NCBI RefSeq assembly: GCF_008298015.1
Contig: NZ_VTPX01000001.1
Span: 1-64,000 of the forward strand
Source: Salinicola corii
Lineage (GTDB): Bacteria > Pseudomonadota > Gammaproteobacteria > Pseudomonadales > Halomonadaceae
Direction: 5' to 3'
Length of the DNA stretch: 64,000 nucleotides
Below the pieces are notes generated by a model. It saw nothing but the letters and a program-made list of their open reading frames with translations, did not search any database and was not told where the DNA came from. Positions within the stretch are counted from its first letter, which is position 1, and each line of letters opens with the position of its first letter. Shown here one piece after another: positions 9,227-18,184 of the stretch. The position numbers and the translations under genes were made by a program.

Positions 9227-9931
9227 ATGCGATTCAAACGACCGAGGGTGCGCTATGCGGAATCGCCGCAACCGGCCACCCCGTACCAATCCGCCGCGCA
9301 AGTGTGGGACGAGCGCATCGGCTCGTCCCGTGTGCAGGCCAAGAATTGGCGTTTCATGGCCTTTGGCTGCCTGGTCCTGGCGCTTCTGATGGCGGGTGGC
9401 CTGGTATGGCGCTCGGCGCAGTCCATCGTCACGCCCTATGTGGTCGAGGTAGATCAGGCCGGACAAGTACGTGCTGTGGGCGAAGCTGCCACACCGTACC
9501 AGCCCAATGACGCGCAGATCGCGCACCACTTGGCGCGTTTCGTGACGTTGGTGCGTGCGCTGTCCATTGACCCGGTCGTGGTACGGCAGAACTGGCTCGC
9601 TGCCTACGACTACACCACCGACAAGGGAGCGGCGGTGCTCAATGACTATGCCCGCACTCACGATCCCTTCGCACGTATCGGCAAGGAGTCGGTGACGGTG
9701 CAGATCACCAGTGTGGTGCGTGCCAGTGATTCGTCGTTCAACGTGCGCTGGACCGAACGCCGCTACGTCAATGGCGCTGACGCGGGCCTGGAGCGTTGGA
9801 CCGCCGTGGTGTCCATCGTGCTGCAAACCCCGCGTACCGAAGATCGCCTGCGCAAGAACCCCCTGGGCATCTACATCAATGGTCTGTCGTGGAGTCGCGA
9901 ACTGGATACGTCCGAAGGAGCCCAGCCATGA
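9227..9931 (+). CDS. trbF: Conjugal transfer protein TrbF (VirB8 family)
   Basis: This 234-residue VirB8/TrbF-type protein is a bitopic inner-membrane component that nucleates assembly of the secretion channel. A short cytoplasmic N-terminus (PYQSAAQVWDERIG) precedes one transmembrane helix at about residues 43-63. The periplasmic domain contains the conserved stretch VNGADAGLERWTAVVSI and the TrbF-typical end NPLGIYINGLSWSREL. It overlaps trbG by 4 bases. Confidence 0.95.
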   Translation: MRFKRPRVRYAESPQPATPYQSAAQVWDERIGSSRVQAKNWRFMAFGCLVLALLMAGGLVWRSAQSIVTPYVVEVDQAGQVRAVGEAATPYQPNDAQIAHHLARFVTLVRALSIDPVVVRQNWLAAYDYTTDKGAAVLNDYARTHDPFARIGKESVTVQITSVVRASDSSFNVRWTERRYVNGADAGLERWTAVVSIVLQTPRTEDRLRKNPLGIYINGLSWSRELDTSEGAQP

Positions 9932-10920
9932 AACCGTCTTCTCGCTTTTACGCTTTGCCACTGACCCTGCTGGTTCTGTCGGGCTGCGCCATGCAGGGTA
10001 AGCCGCCGCCGGCCATCTCACTCGACGACGCCGTACAGGCCCAGCCGCTGCCCGAGCCGCCGAAGCCCGTGGAAATTATGCCCGTACCGGAGGTACTGCC
10101 GATGCCGGCGCAGTTGAAGCCGTTGCCGGAGACCGGGGAGGCTGAGACGACGCCGGAGCCCGCCGATGAAACCGTGCGTGTATCCACGGCCAATGAAGAA
10201 GCGCGCATGGCACCGACTCGCGAAGGCTACGTCAATGCCATCCAGGTCTGGCCCTTCACCGATGGGGCGCTGTATCAGGTCTATGCAGCGGTCGGGCGCG
10301 TGACGGTGATTGCGCTTCAACCGGGCGAAGAATTGGTCACGGTGGCGGCGGGCGATACCGTGCGCTGGGTCGTGGGCGACACCTCCAGCGGTGCCGGTGA
10401 CGAGCAGCGCGTCAATGTGCTGGTCAAGCCCATTCGTTCGGACCTGAAAACCAATCTGGTTATTACCACCAACCGGCGTACCTACCTTATCGAGCTGACC
10501 TCGACGGACAAGGCCTGGATGGCCTCGGTGTCCTGGGATTACCCGCGTGACCGGATGCTCGCCTTGCAGCGCCGGAATCGGGCCGCTGAAGTGGCTGCAC
10601 CCGTGGATAGCGGCTTGGCACTGGAGAATCTGCGCTTTCGCTACGCGATCAGCGGCAGTCAGCCGCCGTGGAAGCCGCTGCGCGCCTTTGATGATGGCCG
10701 GAAGGTCTATATCCAGTTCCCAGCGGGTATCGCCCAAGGCGAGCTACCGCCCCTGTTCGTGATCGGTGCCGAAGGCGATGGGCAACTGGTGAACTACCGA
10801 TTCCGTTCCCCGTACTACATCGTCGATCGGCTGTTCGGGGCGGCCGAACTGCGCCTGGGCGGCGACAAGGGCGATGTGGTGCGCATCGAACGCACCGACG
10901 GCGTAGCACGGAGGGACTGA
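9928..10920 (+). CDS. trbG: Conjugal transfer protein TrbG (VirB9 family)
   Basis: Starting at the ATG that overlaps the trbF stop gives 330 residues. The N-terminal signal peptide carries a lipobox (LSGC), then a proline-rich linker (about residues 25-85), then a VirB9/TrbG/CagX domain (from NAIQVWPFTDGALYQVYAA to the end). The protein should lie in the periplasm and outer membrane as part of the core complex with TrbI. In-frame starts upstream would overlap trbF heavily and lose the signal peptide. Confidence 0.94.
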   Translation: MKPSSRFYALPLTLLVLSGCAMQGKPPPAISLDDAVQAQPLPEPPKPVEIMPVPEVLPMPAQLKPLPETGEAETTPEPADETVRVSTANEEARMAPTREGYVNAIQVWPFTDGALYQVYAAVGRVTVIALQPGEELVTVAAGDTVRWVVGDTSSGAGDEQRVNVLVKPIRSDLKTNLVITTNRRTYLIELTSTDKAWMASVSWDYPRDRMLALQRRNRAAEVAAPVDSGLALENLRFRYAISGSQPPWKPLRAFDDGRKVYIQFPAGIAQGELPPLFVIGAEGDGQLVNYRFRSPYYIVDRLFGAAELRLGGDKGDVVRIERTDGVARRD

Positions 10921-10922
10921 GC

Positions 10923-12215
10923 ATGAATCAGGACGAGACGGCCGGCCAGGCCACGCCGCAAGCGGATAAGGTTGCCCCCGATACCGTGACACTTCGTGCC
11001 CAGCCGCGCCCGGTGACGCGGTTGAACCGGCGCACCTTGGCGATTCTTACCGGCGGCCTAGCGATCACCGTGCTCGGTGCCACGATTTGGTCATTGCAGC
11101 CACCACAGCGTGGGCGCGATGAGCAGACCGAATTGTACAACGTAGAGAGTGTGTCGCGCTCGGACGAACTGGAGCAACTTCCCTCCGACTATTCCGAACT
11201 GCCGCCTGATTCACCGCCCAAGGTGCCAGAGTTGGGGCCGCCATTGCCGGGTGACCTGGGGCCAGCCATCGTGAACACACAGCAGCCAGCCGTGGCCAGC
11301 TACTCGGCGCCCGGTCATGACTCTGCCGATGCGCTACGCGAGGAGGAAGAGGCCGCGGCGACTTCGTCGCTGTTCTTCCAGACGGGCAACCAAGGCCAAG
11401 CGACCACGACAGCCGCAGCATCGCCGTCTTCGCCTGCTATGCCAGATATGGGCAATGCCTTGGCGGCCTTTGATCCGCTGGGCGCCGGGCCGGCCTCGAC
11501 GTCGGCCCAGTCCACGGATCCCACCGCCGTACAGAACCGGCAGGATCAGAAAGAAGCGTTTCTGCAATCTGGAAACACGGAAACCCGTAATAGAGGAGAT
11601 CTACAATTGCCCGATTCGCCGTATCAGGTCATGGCTGGGACGGTCATCGCAGGTGCCTTGGTGACGGGCATCAAGTCGGACCTACCGGGCGATGTGATCG
11701 CTACCGTGACGGAGCCGGTCTATGACACGGCTACCGGCCAACACCTGCTGATCCCACAGGGCTCACGTATCCTGGGGCGCTACAACAGTCAGGTGAGCTA
11801 CGGGCAGAGTCGGGTTCAGGTCGTCTGGAACCGCATCATACTGCCGGATACCTCCTCGCTGACGCTCGACAACCTGGCTGGCACCGACCCGGCGGGCTAT
11901 GCCGGTCTGGAGGATGGTGTCGATTGGCACTGGGATCGTATTTTTGCCGGTGCCGTGCTGACAACGCTACTGGGTGTCGGCGCTGAACTGGCCGCACCGG
12001 AAAACCGGCAGGACGGTGATCGCGTCATCATCGCCGGTCGCGACAGCGCGCAAGATAGCATCAATCAGGTAGGCCAGGAGATGACCCGACGCAATCTGAA
12101 CATTCAACCCACCTTGACGGAGCGGCCCGGCTTGCCGGTACGCGTCATCGTCAACCGCGACTTGGCACTTCGTCCTTACCAGCCACTGTTGCTCAACCAG
12201 GGAGCGTCACGATGA
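10923..12215 (+). CDS. trbI: Conjugal transfer protein TrbI (VirB10 family)
   Basis: This 430-residue VirB10/TrbI protein spans the envelope and links the inner-membrane ATPases to the outer-membrane pore. A cytoplasmic N-terminus and one transmembrane helix (about residues 40-58, LAILTGGLAITVLGATIWSL) precede a proline-rich periplasmic linker. The C-terminal domain carries typical TrbI motifs (AGTVIAGALVTGIKSDLPG; LIPQGSRILGRYNSQ; NLAGTDPAGYAGLED). It starts 2 bases after trbG and overlaps the DUF2274 gene by 4 bases. Confidence 0.96.
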   Translation: MNQDETAGQATPQADKVAPDTVTLRAQPRPVTRLNRRTLAILTGGLAITVLGATIWSLQPPQRGRDEQTELYNVESVSRSDELEQLPSDYSELPPDSPPKVPELGPPLPGDLGPAIVNTQQPAVASYSAPGHDSADALREEEEAAATSSLFFQTGNQGQATTTAAASPSSPAMPDMGNALAAFDPLGAGPASTSAQSTDPTAVQNRQDQKEAFLQSGNTETRNRGDLQLPDSPYQVMAGTVIAGALVTGIKSDLPGDVIATVTEPVYDTATGQHLLIPQGSRILGRYNSQVSYGQSRVQVVWNRIILPDTSSLTLDNLAGTDPAGYAGLEDGVDWHWDRIFAGAVLTTLLGVGAELAAPENRQDGDRVIIAGRDSAQDSINQVGQEMTRRNLNIQPTLTERPGLPVRVIVNRDLALRPYQPLLLNQGASR

Positions 12216-12451
12216 CTACGACCCGAAAGCTACGTCTCGGCCCACTGCCCAGCACCCAGACCACCAAGCTGACCTTCGCATGCCCGGCCAGCCTGAAGTC
12301 CGACCTCGACCGGTATGCTGCGTTGCACGCGCAGACCTACGGCGAGGCGGTCGATGCCGTGACACTGATCCCGCACATGCTGGAGGCGTTCATGGCGGGG
12401 GATCGGGGGTTCAAGAAGACGTCTCTGAAAGGTAACAATATACTTGAATAA
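12212..12451 (+). CDS. DUF2274-family small protein at the end of the trb operon
   Basis: This 79-residue protein (RKLRLGPLPSTQTTKLTF, DLDRYAALHAQTYGEAVD) matches what I know of the DUF2274 family, which almost always follows trbI in Trb-type genomic islands. The segment resembles a ribbon-helix-helix fold, so DNA binding is possible, but its role is not established. The last ten residues (TSLKGNNILE) look unlike the family's usual end. The tail may have been changed when the following cargo was inserted. Confidence 0.85.
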   Translation: MTTTRKLRLGPLPSTQTTKLTFACPASLKSDLDRYAALHAQTYGEAVDAVTLIPHMLEAFMAGDRGFKKTSLKGNNILE

Positions 12452-12488
12452 CATTTAGAATGGTTGATGCTGGCTAGGATTCAGGACA

Positions 12489-13589
12489 TTGCCTCCGGTT
12501 AGCGCAGTAGCCAAGGTAAGGCGGCATTATAAACAACAGTTGCATTACAATGTGACAACAAAACTGGGGACTCATAAGGGGCAGTCTTTGCGTATTAACC
12601 ACGCTATCCTGATCCGCGCACTTCCGCCAGATCGTTTGGAGGACTTCGTTAATGATTGGCTGGCCCAGCGTTGCAAAGACTACCACAGCCATGAACTTTG
12701 GCGCGGCACAGGTGATATGGGACGCGATGTCACGGGCTATGTGACAGATAAGCGTATGGAAGGTCCGTGGGATAACTTCCAATGTAAGCAGCTCAGCAAG
12801 TCACTTTCCGAAAGCTCGGCCTTCATTGAGCTTGGCAAGATATTTATGCACTCCTCTGTCGGTGAGTACTCATTGCCACGCTCCTACATTTTTGTCGCAC
12901 CGCGAGGTGTGGCTAGGGCTGTGCAGCAGTTTATAGCTCATCCTGAACGCTTTAGAACCGCCTTTCTCGAACGCTGGGATTCTGATATTTCTGGAAAGCT
13001 AGTGGAAAAGCAAAGTATACCACTTAGCCCCGAGATCGTTGCCGCGATTAAAGCATTTGATTTCACCAACATCCATTGGCTCGATGCAGCGCGGCTCGTC
13101 GAAGATCCCGCGTGCAAGCCCGCTCTGGTTAAATGGTTTGACGAAGATCCTGGCCCCTCGCCACGAGGAGTTGTTCCAGATCAGATCGAGGCCAGTGAGT
13201 CTTCATACATCGGCCAGCTGCTTAAACTATACGAAGAAAAAGGTCCGGGAACTTTCCCAGATGCAACAACAGCATTGGCCAGCCCGGAGTTTGGTAAGCA
13301 TCTGCGTGACCAACGTACTCGCTTCTTTGATTCGGTCGCATTTGATAGGTTTTATAGAGATTCTACCCCTGAGGATTACTTGTTTAATTTTAAGGATGAA
13401 GTTTATCACGGTGTAGTTGAAATTCATGATGATGAACATGCAAATGGGCTGACGAGGCTACGCCAAGTGATGCAGCAAGCTGCGATCTTGCAACCATCCG
13501 GCATTCTGGGCAAGCATGCAGGTCCTCAAGTGAAACAAGGGACCTGCCATCAGTTCGCAAATGACGGACGTTTGCCGTGGCATCGTTAG
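12489..13589 (+). CDS. ABC-3C defence system effector: PD-(D/E)XK nuclease with C-terminal ABC-3C domain
   Basis: This protein of about 366 residues has an N-terminal restriction-endonuclease-like fold: a helix (PDRLEDFVNDWLAQR), then GDMGRDVTGY (Asp near residue 80), then NFQCKQL (Gln98-x-Lys100), an Asp...Gln-x-Lys variant of the PD-(D/E)XK site. The C-terminal half (from about residue 225, SESSYIGQLLKLYEEKGPG) I read as the conserved C-terminal domain of ABC-three-component systems. The next two genes are a middle component and an ABC ATPase, the order expected for these systems. It starts at TTG with no good ribosome site; later TTG/GTG codons (12540, 12552) are alternatives. Base composition is AT-richer than the trb genes. 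Confidence 0.75.
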   Translation: MPPVSAVAKVRRHYKQQLHYNVTTKLGTHKGQSLRINHAILIRALPPDRLEDFVNDWLAQRCKDYHSHELWRGTGDMGRDVTGYVTDKRMEGPWDNFQCKQLSKSLSESSAFIELGKIFMHSSVGEYSLPRSYIFVAPRGVARAVQQFIAHPERFRTAFLERWDSDISGKLVEKQSIPLSPEIVAAIKAFDFTNIHWLDAARLVEDPACKPALVKWFDEDPGPSPRGVVPDQIEASESSYIGQLLKLYEEKGPGTFPDATTALASPEFGKHLRDQRTRFFDSVAFDRFYRDSTPEDYLFNFKDEVYHGVVEIHDDEHANGLTRLRQVMQQAAILQPSGILGKHAGPQVKQGTCHQFANDGRLPWHR

Positions 13590-13600
13590 AGGACAGAATA

Positions 13601-14092
13601 TTGGACAAACATCCGTTCAATAGCACCCTTGAAACTGGTATTCGGGCCTTGGTAGTGCTTGAGGCTTTTTATCCGCGCCATTGCGATCTGATGGAAATGA
13701 CGTGGTTTGATCATTTGATCGTACATACAGGCGATATCGATGGGCAGGATGTACCAGAAAGTCTCCATCCCGATCTGCCTAATCGTACCGGTGAACTCCT
13801 AGTTCGTCGTCAGCTGGTAGAGAGAAGCCTGCGTATGATGCAGCAAATGCACCTTGTTGACGTTTTTGAGACGGAAGCTGGAATAGAATTTTGCGCCAGT
13901 GAGGAGGCTCCAAGTTACGTGGAACTTCTGCAGGCGCCTTATTCTCTCGCGCTTAAGGACCGAGCTAGATGGATGGCGGATCGCTTTGCTCAACAGGAGA
14001 ACGTTGAAATTCGGGAGCTCATTGAAGGCCAGATTGGTCGCTGGACTACGGAATTCACGACCGATGACACATCTTCGGGGCGATCAGTATGA
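13601..14092 (+). CDS. ABC-three-component system middle component
   Basis: This protein of about 163 residues lies between the nuclease and the ATPase. I choose the TTG at 13601 because agagga stands 7 bases before it and it avoids overlap with the upstream stop; a GTG at 13577 is also in frame. The opening MDKHPFNSTLETGIRALVVLEAF, with a winged-helix-like region and an LLVRRQLVERSLRMM helix, resembles middle component 2 of ABC-3C systems. Such proteins are thought to link effector and ATPase. Its stop overlaps the ATPase start (ATGA), so the two are translationally coupled. Confidence 0.72.
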   Translation: MDKHPFNSTLETGIRALVVLEAFYPRHCDLMEMTWFDHLIVHTGDIDGQDVPESLHPDLPNRTGELLVRRQLVERSLRMMQQMHLVDVFETEAGIEFCASEEAPSYVELLQAPYSLALKDRARWMADRFAQQENVEIRELIEGQIGRWTTEFTTDDTSSGRSV

Positions 14093-15957
14093 ATGGTATC
14101 CGGCTGCGTCATCTCGTCTTCACTGGCTCCGGCATTGAGCCTGCCGAACTTGAGTTTGATGAGGGGCTCAATATTATCTATGGTGCCTCGAATACTGGTA
14201 AGTCCTTCGCTTCGAAGGCCATTCTGTTCATGCTCGGTGTTTCCAAGAGTCTACCCGCAATTGAAGAAATTGCTGCTTATGAATCGGTTTGGCTAGGCCT
14301 GACTCTACCTGATAATCGCGATGTTACGCTTTACCGTGCAACACAGGGTGGCCAGTTCAAGTTCTATCAGGGACTACTCAAGAAGGCCGATGTCAAAGAT
14401 GGTTTAGTGCTGCGTCAGCAGCACGATTCAAAGCGTACTGATACTGTTTCACACCTATTGCTCGATGCTATGGGGGTCGCCGGAAAAACGGTCGTTCGAG
14501 ATGGTAACTGCAAGAAGGACACGCTGTCCATTTACTTGTTATCGCCCTACGTTGTAGTGTCCGAGCAGGATATTATTGCCGAGAAAAGTCCTGTCTTTAC
14601 CTCGGGGTCGCCTTCCCAGCGTACCTTCGAGCAGAACTTGTTCAAGTTTTTGCTTACCGGTGTTGACGACGCTGCGGCCGTTACAGTTCCGAAACCCTCC
14701 GAACGCAAAGTGGCCAAGGCTGCGAAAATTGAACTAGTTGATGAGTTGATTGCTCAGATCAATGTAGAGCTCGGCGAGAATCCGCCAGATGAAAGGGAAA
14801 TCGAAGAACAGCTAGAGCGACTGGAGCAAAGTGCAAGTAACCTTGTGTTTAGGCTAAAGGATGCCCAAGCAAAACTTGATGCCCTTGCAGGTGAAAGACG
14901 AAAATCCATAGAGTGCCGCCGCGAGTTATTAGAAAGGTCGGGAGAGCTTGATCTAACGATTGAGCGTTTCTCTAAATTACAGGCTGTCTACAGCTCGGAC
15001 CTTCAGCGCCTGCAGTCAATTGAAGAAGGAGGGTTCGTGCTCGTGGCGATGACCGACATGGATTGTCCGGTCTGTGGTGCTCCGTCTGATGCCCAAAAAC
15101 ATAATCATGCTGCGGAAGAGATTGCGATGGCGCATAAAGCTGCTGCCGCTGAAGCTCGCAAGATCGAGCGTGAACAACGTGAGCTGACTCAAACTATAGC
15201 TTCTCTGGAGGCAGAAGCTGTAGGGCTGCGCCGGACCGTTGATTTGGAGAAAACCGAGATTGATAGGCTCGATGGCGAGATTGAGAAGGCGCGCCCACAT
15301 GAAACTTCTTTGCGAGAAAGTTACGAAGTATATGTTTCGAAGCGATCCGAGATAGTAAATGTACTCGACCTTTATAAGCGCCGCTCCAATCTGTCGATAC
15401 GGAGAGCTGAAATCGACGCCGAACCAACCAGACGAAGTAAAGGCGATGCACCATCAGTAGGCCCAGATTCGACTACATTGTTCCGGTTTGGAGAGACAGT
15501 GAAGTCTGTACTAACTGAATGGCGCTTTCCCGATGCAGACAAAGTGCAGTTTGACACAGAAGCTATGGATATTATCGTTGCCGGAAAACTCCGTGCCGCC
15601 AACGGCAAAGGTGTTAGGGCAATTCTTCATGCAGCTTTTAATGTGGCCATTGTTGTTTTCTGTATCGAAAATGAACTTCCATACCCTGGCTTCCTCGTTC
15701 TTGACACTCCATTGCTCACTTATCGTGAGCCGATGACATCGCGCTATGGTGAGTTGTCGGAAGATGAAAAGGTCCTTAAGAAGACAGGTCTGGCTGAACA
15801 TTTCTACAAACATCTCTCTAGCCTCAAGGACAAAGTGCAGTTCATCGTAATCGAAAACTCTGATCCACCGACTGCTATCCGAAATGTTGCTCGTATTGAG
15901 ACCTTCAGTGGCCTTGAAGGCAATGGTCGATTCGGTCTATTGGCAAGAAGTACGTGA
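14089..15957 (+). CDS. Rad50-like ABC ATPase of the ABC-3C system (DUF3732-like)
   Basis: This 622-residue protein has a split SMC/Rad50-type ATPase. Walker A (GASNTGKS) lies near residues 32-39. Coiled coils span about 220-330 and 345-450 around a zinc-hook-like CPVCGAP (Cys326, Cys329). The C-terminal lobe has Walker B (FLVLDTPLL, Asp539) and a following IENSDPP segment. The usual ABC signature LSGGE is not recognisable; the equivalent region reads AANGKGVRAI, as in DUF3732-type proteins. In ABC-3C systems such ATPases are thought to sense invading nucleic acid and license the effector. It is the last gene before the inferred attachment site. Confidence 0.78.
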   Translation: MNGIRLRHLVFTGSGIEPAELEFDEGLNIIYGASNTGKSFASKAILFMLGVSKSLPAIEEIAAYESVWLGLTLPDNRDVTLYRATQGGQFKFYQGLLKKADVKDGLVLRQQHDSKRTDTVSHLLLDAMGVAGKTVVRDGNCKKDTLSIYLLSPYVVVSEQDIIAEKSPVFTSGSPSQRTFEQNLFKFLLTGVDDAAAVTVPKPSERKVAKAAKIELVDELIAQINVELGENPPDEREIEEQLERLEQSASNLVFRLKDAQAKLDALAGERRKSIECRRELLERSGELDLTIERFSKLQAVYSSDLQRLQSIEEGGFVLVAMTDMDCPVCGAPSDAQKHNHAAEEIAMAHKAAAAEARKIEREQRELTQTIASLEAEAVGLRRTVDLEKTEIDRLDGEIEKARPHETSLRESYEVYVSKRSEIVNVLDLYKRRSNLSIRRAEIDAEPTRRSKGDAPSVGPDSTTLFRFGETVKSVLTEWRFPDADKVQFDTEAMDIIVAGKLRAANGKGVRAILHAAFNVAIVVFCIENELPYPGFLVLDTPLLTYREPMTSRYGELSEDEKVLKKTGLAEHFYKHLSSLKDKVQFIVIENSDPPTAIRNVARIETFSGLEGNGRFGLLARST

Positions 15958-16234
15958 TCGCGCCCGAAGTTTGAATATCACTTTCGTCTTGGCCGTGAGG
16001 TTACGCGATTACCACTGTGTCGGGCAGGGAGCTTGGGCATATGGATGATGCCGCTGTGCTTCTGGTACTATGGCCTTTGGTTGATGATGGTATGGAAAAC
16101 ACTGCCGCTGGAAAAATCGCTGCATCACCCGCGGAAACAAAGAGCCCGTGATTCTGACGGTAAAAGCGACGGTAAAGCCCCAAATCAACCTTTTGTGAAA
16201 TCTTTACTTTCAATAGGTTAGAGCTCTCGTTGAT
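15958..16234. other. Non-coding stretch between the ABC-3C operon and the attachment site
   Basis: About 280 bases without a convincing gene. Two short open frames (16033-16221 plus; 16001-16213 minus) have no recognisable domain. Direct adenine-rich repeats (acggtaaaagcgacggtaaag, around 16158-16178) occur near the right end and might be recombinase arm sites, but this is only a possibility. Confidence 0.4.
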
Positions 16235-16250
16235 GATTGAGTGGGAGTAG
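16235..16250 (+). other. Attachment site (attR-like) recreating the 3' end of guaA
   Basis: The sequence gattgagtgggagtag encodes Ile-Glu-Trp-Glu-stop, the invariant C-terminus of GMP synthetase GuaA, yet the codons before it do not continue into GuaA. A strong terminator follows 25 bases later, as expected behind a complete gene. The 3' end of guaA is a known integration hotspot for tyrosine-recombinase genomic islands, with this kind of short identity segment as the core. I infer that the trb element ends here. Confidence 0.72.
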
Positions 16251-16274
16251 GCGCTACTAGTCGTTTAGATTTGA

Positions 16275-16302
16275 AAAACCGCTGCTTTTTGCAGCGGTTT
16301 TT
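16275..16302. terminator. Bidirectional rho-independent terminator
   Basis: An 11-base stem (aaaaccgctgc / gcagcggtttt) with a five-T loop is followed by a run of T and, on the other strand, by A-to-T flanks. It can terminate both the ancestral guaA transcript and the minus-strand nuclease gene that ends at 16350. Its position directly after the IEWE-stop remnant supports the guaA interpretation. Confidence 0.88.
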
Positions 16303-16349
16303 TGGAGTGCTCTTTTCGGCGAGTTCGTTGTTGTTGCTGGCTCCGGGTT

Positions 16350-17420
16350 TTACCCTAAGTATTGCTGCAACGCTTCTATTAGTTTCTGGCGATATTTAAA
16401 AAGATCGCTTACCGATTCAATATCTACAAGCTCTTGCTGTTTATCCTTGAAGAAGCCGATACGCTTGATGCTCTTCGTGTTGAAGTGAAGCCGGCAGAGG
16501 GGCTTGCGGTTATTGTCATCAAGGAGGATGGCGCAGTATGACTTTGCATCACGCATAGAAATGCGCGATACATCGACAACCTCTGACAGGATCGAGCGAA
16601 CGATATTGTATGCATCGATCTCTTCTTGAGTGGTTACAATGTCATCTTGTTCGGGTGCTAGCTGTGCCTGAATAGGCTCGGGTTGAGGGATGGTATCATC
16701 TACGTAGTTCCGAGCCAGAGCACCTTTCAAGCGCTGTGCCACTTGTTCCTTGATATACAGCTTACCTGCCTCTCTAACGATTGGCATGAATTCATCGATT
16801 ACCTGTCTGGTGTGTCGACCTTCGTAGAATCGAGAGACAATGAATTTCACGAACTCTTCGGGAGGCTCTTTGATCGTTTCTTCGATGGCTCGTTTGGCAA
16901 GGTTTGTATATTTCAGCCGGTTCGCCGTGCTCAAAATCGCTTCTACATCGAAGTTGGGCTTCGTGAATTTACGTAGCTCTTCCACGTCACCGTCGTTAAA
17001 GTCCTCAAGGTCGAATATAAAGAAAGGGCGCGAGTCGAGTTTGTTTTGTGCGTCCAGGTCGGAATAGAAACGGTATTTTAAGCCGTTGGTAAGAATGGCG
17101 AACTTGGCTTCAGTACACCCGAAATAGCGGAACAACTGAGAGTATTGGGTATTGGCAAGGTCGGTCCCCAGCGGTTTGCATTCGATCAGTATCGACAGTT
17201 CGTCGTCCTTTCGGATGGCATAGTCGACTTTCTCGCCTTTCTTCGTCCCGACATCTGCGGTGAATTCCGGGACTACCTCCCGTGGATCGAAGGGGTCGTA
17301 GCCGAGCGCCGCGAGCAATGGCATGACCAGCGCAGTTTTCGTCGCTTCTTCGGTCTTGATGTGGTCCAGCTGGTCACGCCCCCGCTGGGCAATACTGCTG
17401 AGCTTGTCTCCTAGTTCCAT
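16350..17420 (-). CDS. Orphan HsdR-N-type restriction endonuclease-like protein
   Basis: This 356-residue protein has an N-terminal type I restriction HsdR_N domain. The PD-(D/E)XK core is visible as KVDYAI (Asp66) and LIECK (Glu80, Lys82). The C-terminal 120 residues (SILSEVVDVSRISMRDAKSY onwards) form a domain common in prophage-like and defence-associated homologues. No HsdM, HsdS or helicase domain is nearby, so it is not a classical type I system. I start at the ATG at 17420, preceded by gaggg, rather than an earlier in-frame ATG at 17462. A defence or nucleic-acid-processing role is inferred. Confidence 0.75.
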   Translation of the reverse strand: MELGDKLSSIAQRGRDQLDHIKTEEATKTALVMPLLAALGYDPFDPREVVPEFTADVGTKKGEKVDYAIRKDDELSILIECKPLGTDLANTQYSQLFRYFGCTEAKFAILTNGLKYRFYSDLDAQNKLDSRPFFIFDLEDFNDGDVEELRKFTKPNFDVEAILSTANRLKYTNLAKRAIEETIKEPPEEFVKFIVSRFYEGRHTRQVIDEFMPIVREAGKLYIKEQVAQRLKGALARNYVDDTIPQPEPIQAQLAPEQDDIVTTQEEIDAYNIVRSILSEVVDVSRISMRDAKSYCAILLDDNNRKPLCRLHFNTKSIKRIGFFKDKQQELVDIESVSDLFKYRQKLIEALQQYLG

Positions 17421-17717
17421 GTTTCCCTCGCGTACGAAAATTTTTGTATTGTTACGTTCCATAACACATTAGACCGATGCAAGGATGAGGGCAAAGCGAC
17501 TTTAGCGGGATATCAACGATTCATGCCGCTGCAAACACCCAGTATTTCAAGACGCTAGGACGCTGGGAGTGTTCGACTCTACTTTTCATGCGATCTTCAA
17601 TTCTTTTTTCGCCGAGCCTCGGCTTCCGTTTCCTCATCGTCACTGGCCTGATGGAGTTCATGGCTACTAGTCCGAGGTCGTAATCGGGTCATGCGGGTTT
17701 GTAGGGCTGCCCCCGCA

Positions 17718-17996
17718 TCAGCAACGGCCGGGCAATTCCTCCTCCTGACGAGTAGCCGCGCGGATAAAGGCGGTCGGGGATTGGCCGAGCACCTTGCGAA
17801 ACATGCTGGAGAAGGCGCCCGGACTGTCGTAGCCGAGTTCCAGCGCGGTTCGGGTAACGGAGCTACCGGCTAGTAGCCTGGGAACGGCGGCCATCAGGCA
17901 GGCCTGTTGACGCCATACGGCGAACGACAGGCCGTTCTGCTGGCGGAACAAGCGATTGAAGGTGCTCTGGCTGCGGTGCAGTTGCCGCGCCCATTT
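17718..17996 (-). pseudogene. Truncated AraC-family regulator (C-terminal domain only)
   Basis: The frame encodes only the second half of an AraC regulator (from WARQLHRSQSTFNRLFRQ to RQEEELPGRC). It is a diverged copy of the intact AraC gene at 20280-21080: about 290 bases align closely, including some 20 bases beyond the stop (tttgtagggctgcccccgca). The effector-binding half is missing, and unrelated sequence begins just upstream of the RQLHRSQ region. It is probably non-functional. Confidence 0.82.
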
Positions 17997-18184
17997 CTTA
18001 GACGGCATGCTGGACTGGCGCTTCGATGCACTATGCCCTGCGGTGATTGGCTTTTGGATGGGTGCGGTCATGGTGGGGTTGCGACACCCCATTCCCACCC
18101 AAAGGACGCGTATCGAATAGTTGCAGCCGCGAAGACATGTCAGGCATCTAATCGCCCGCCACAAAGGCGGGCTGTAGTGTGAGA

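Noticed and set aside
16001-16221. Small open frames between the ABC-3C operon and the attachment site, considered as an excisionase or integrase end
   Set aside because: No helix-turn-helix or recombinase motif is visible in either strand.
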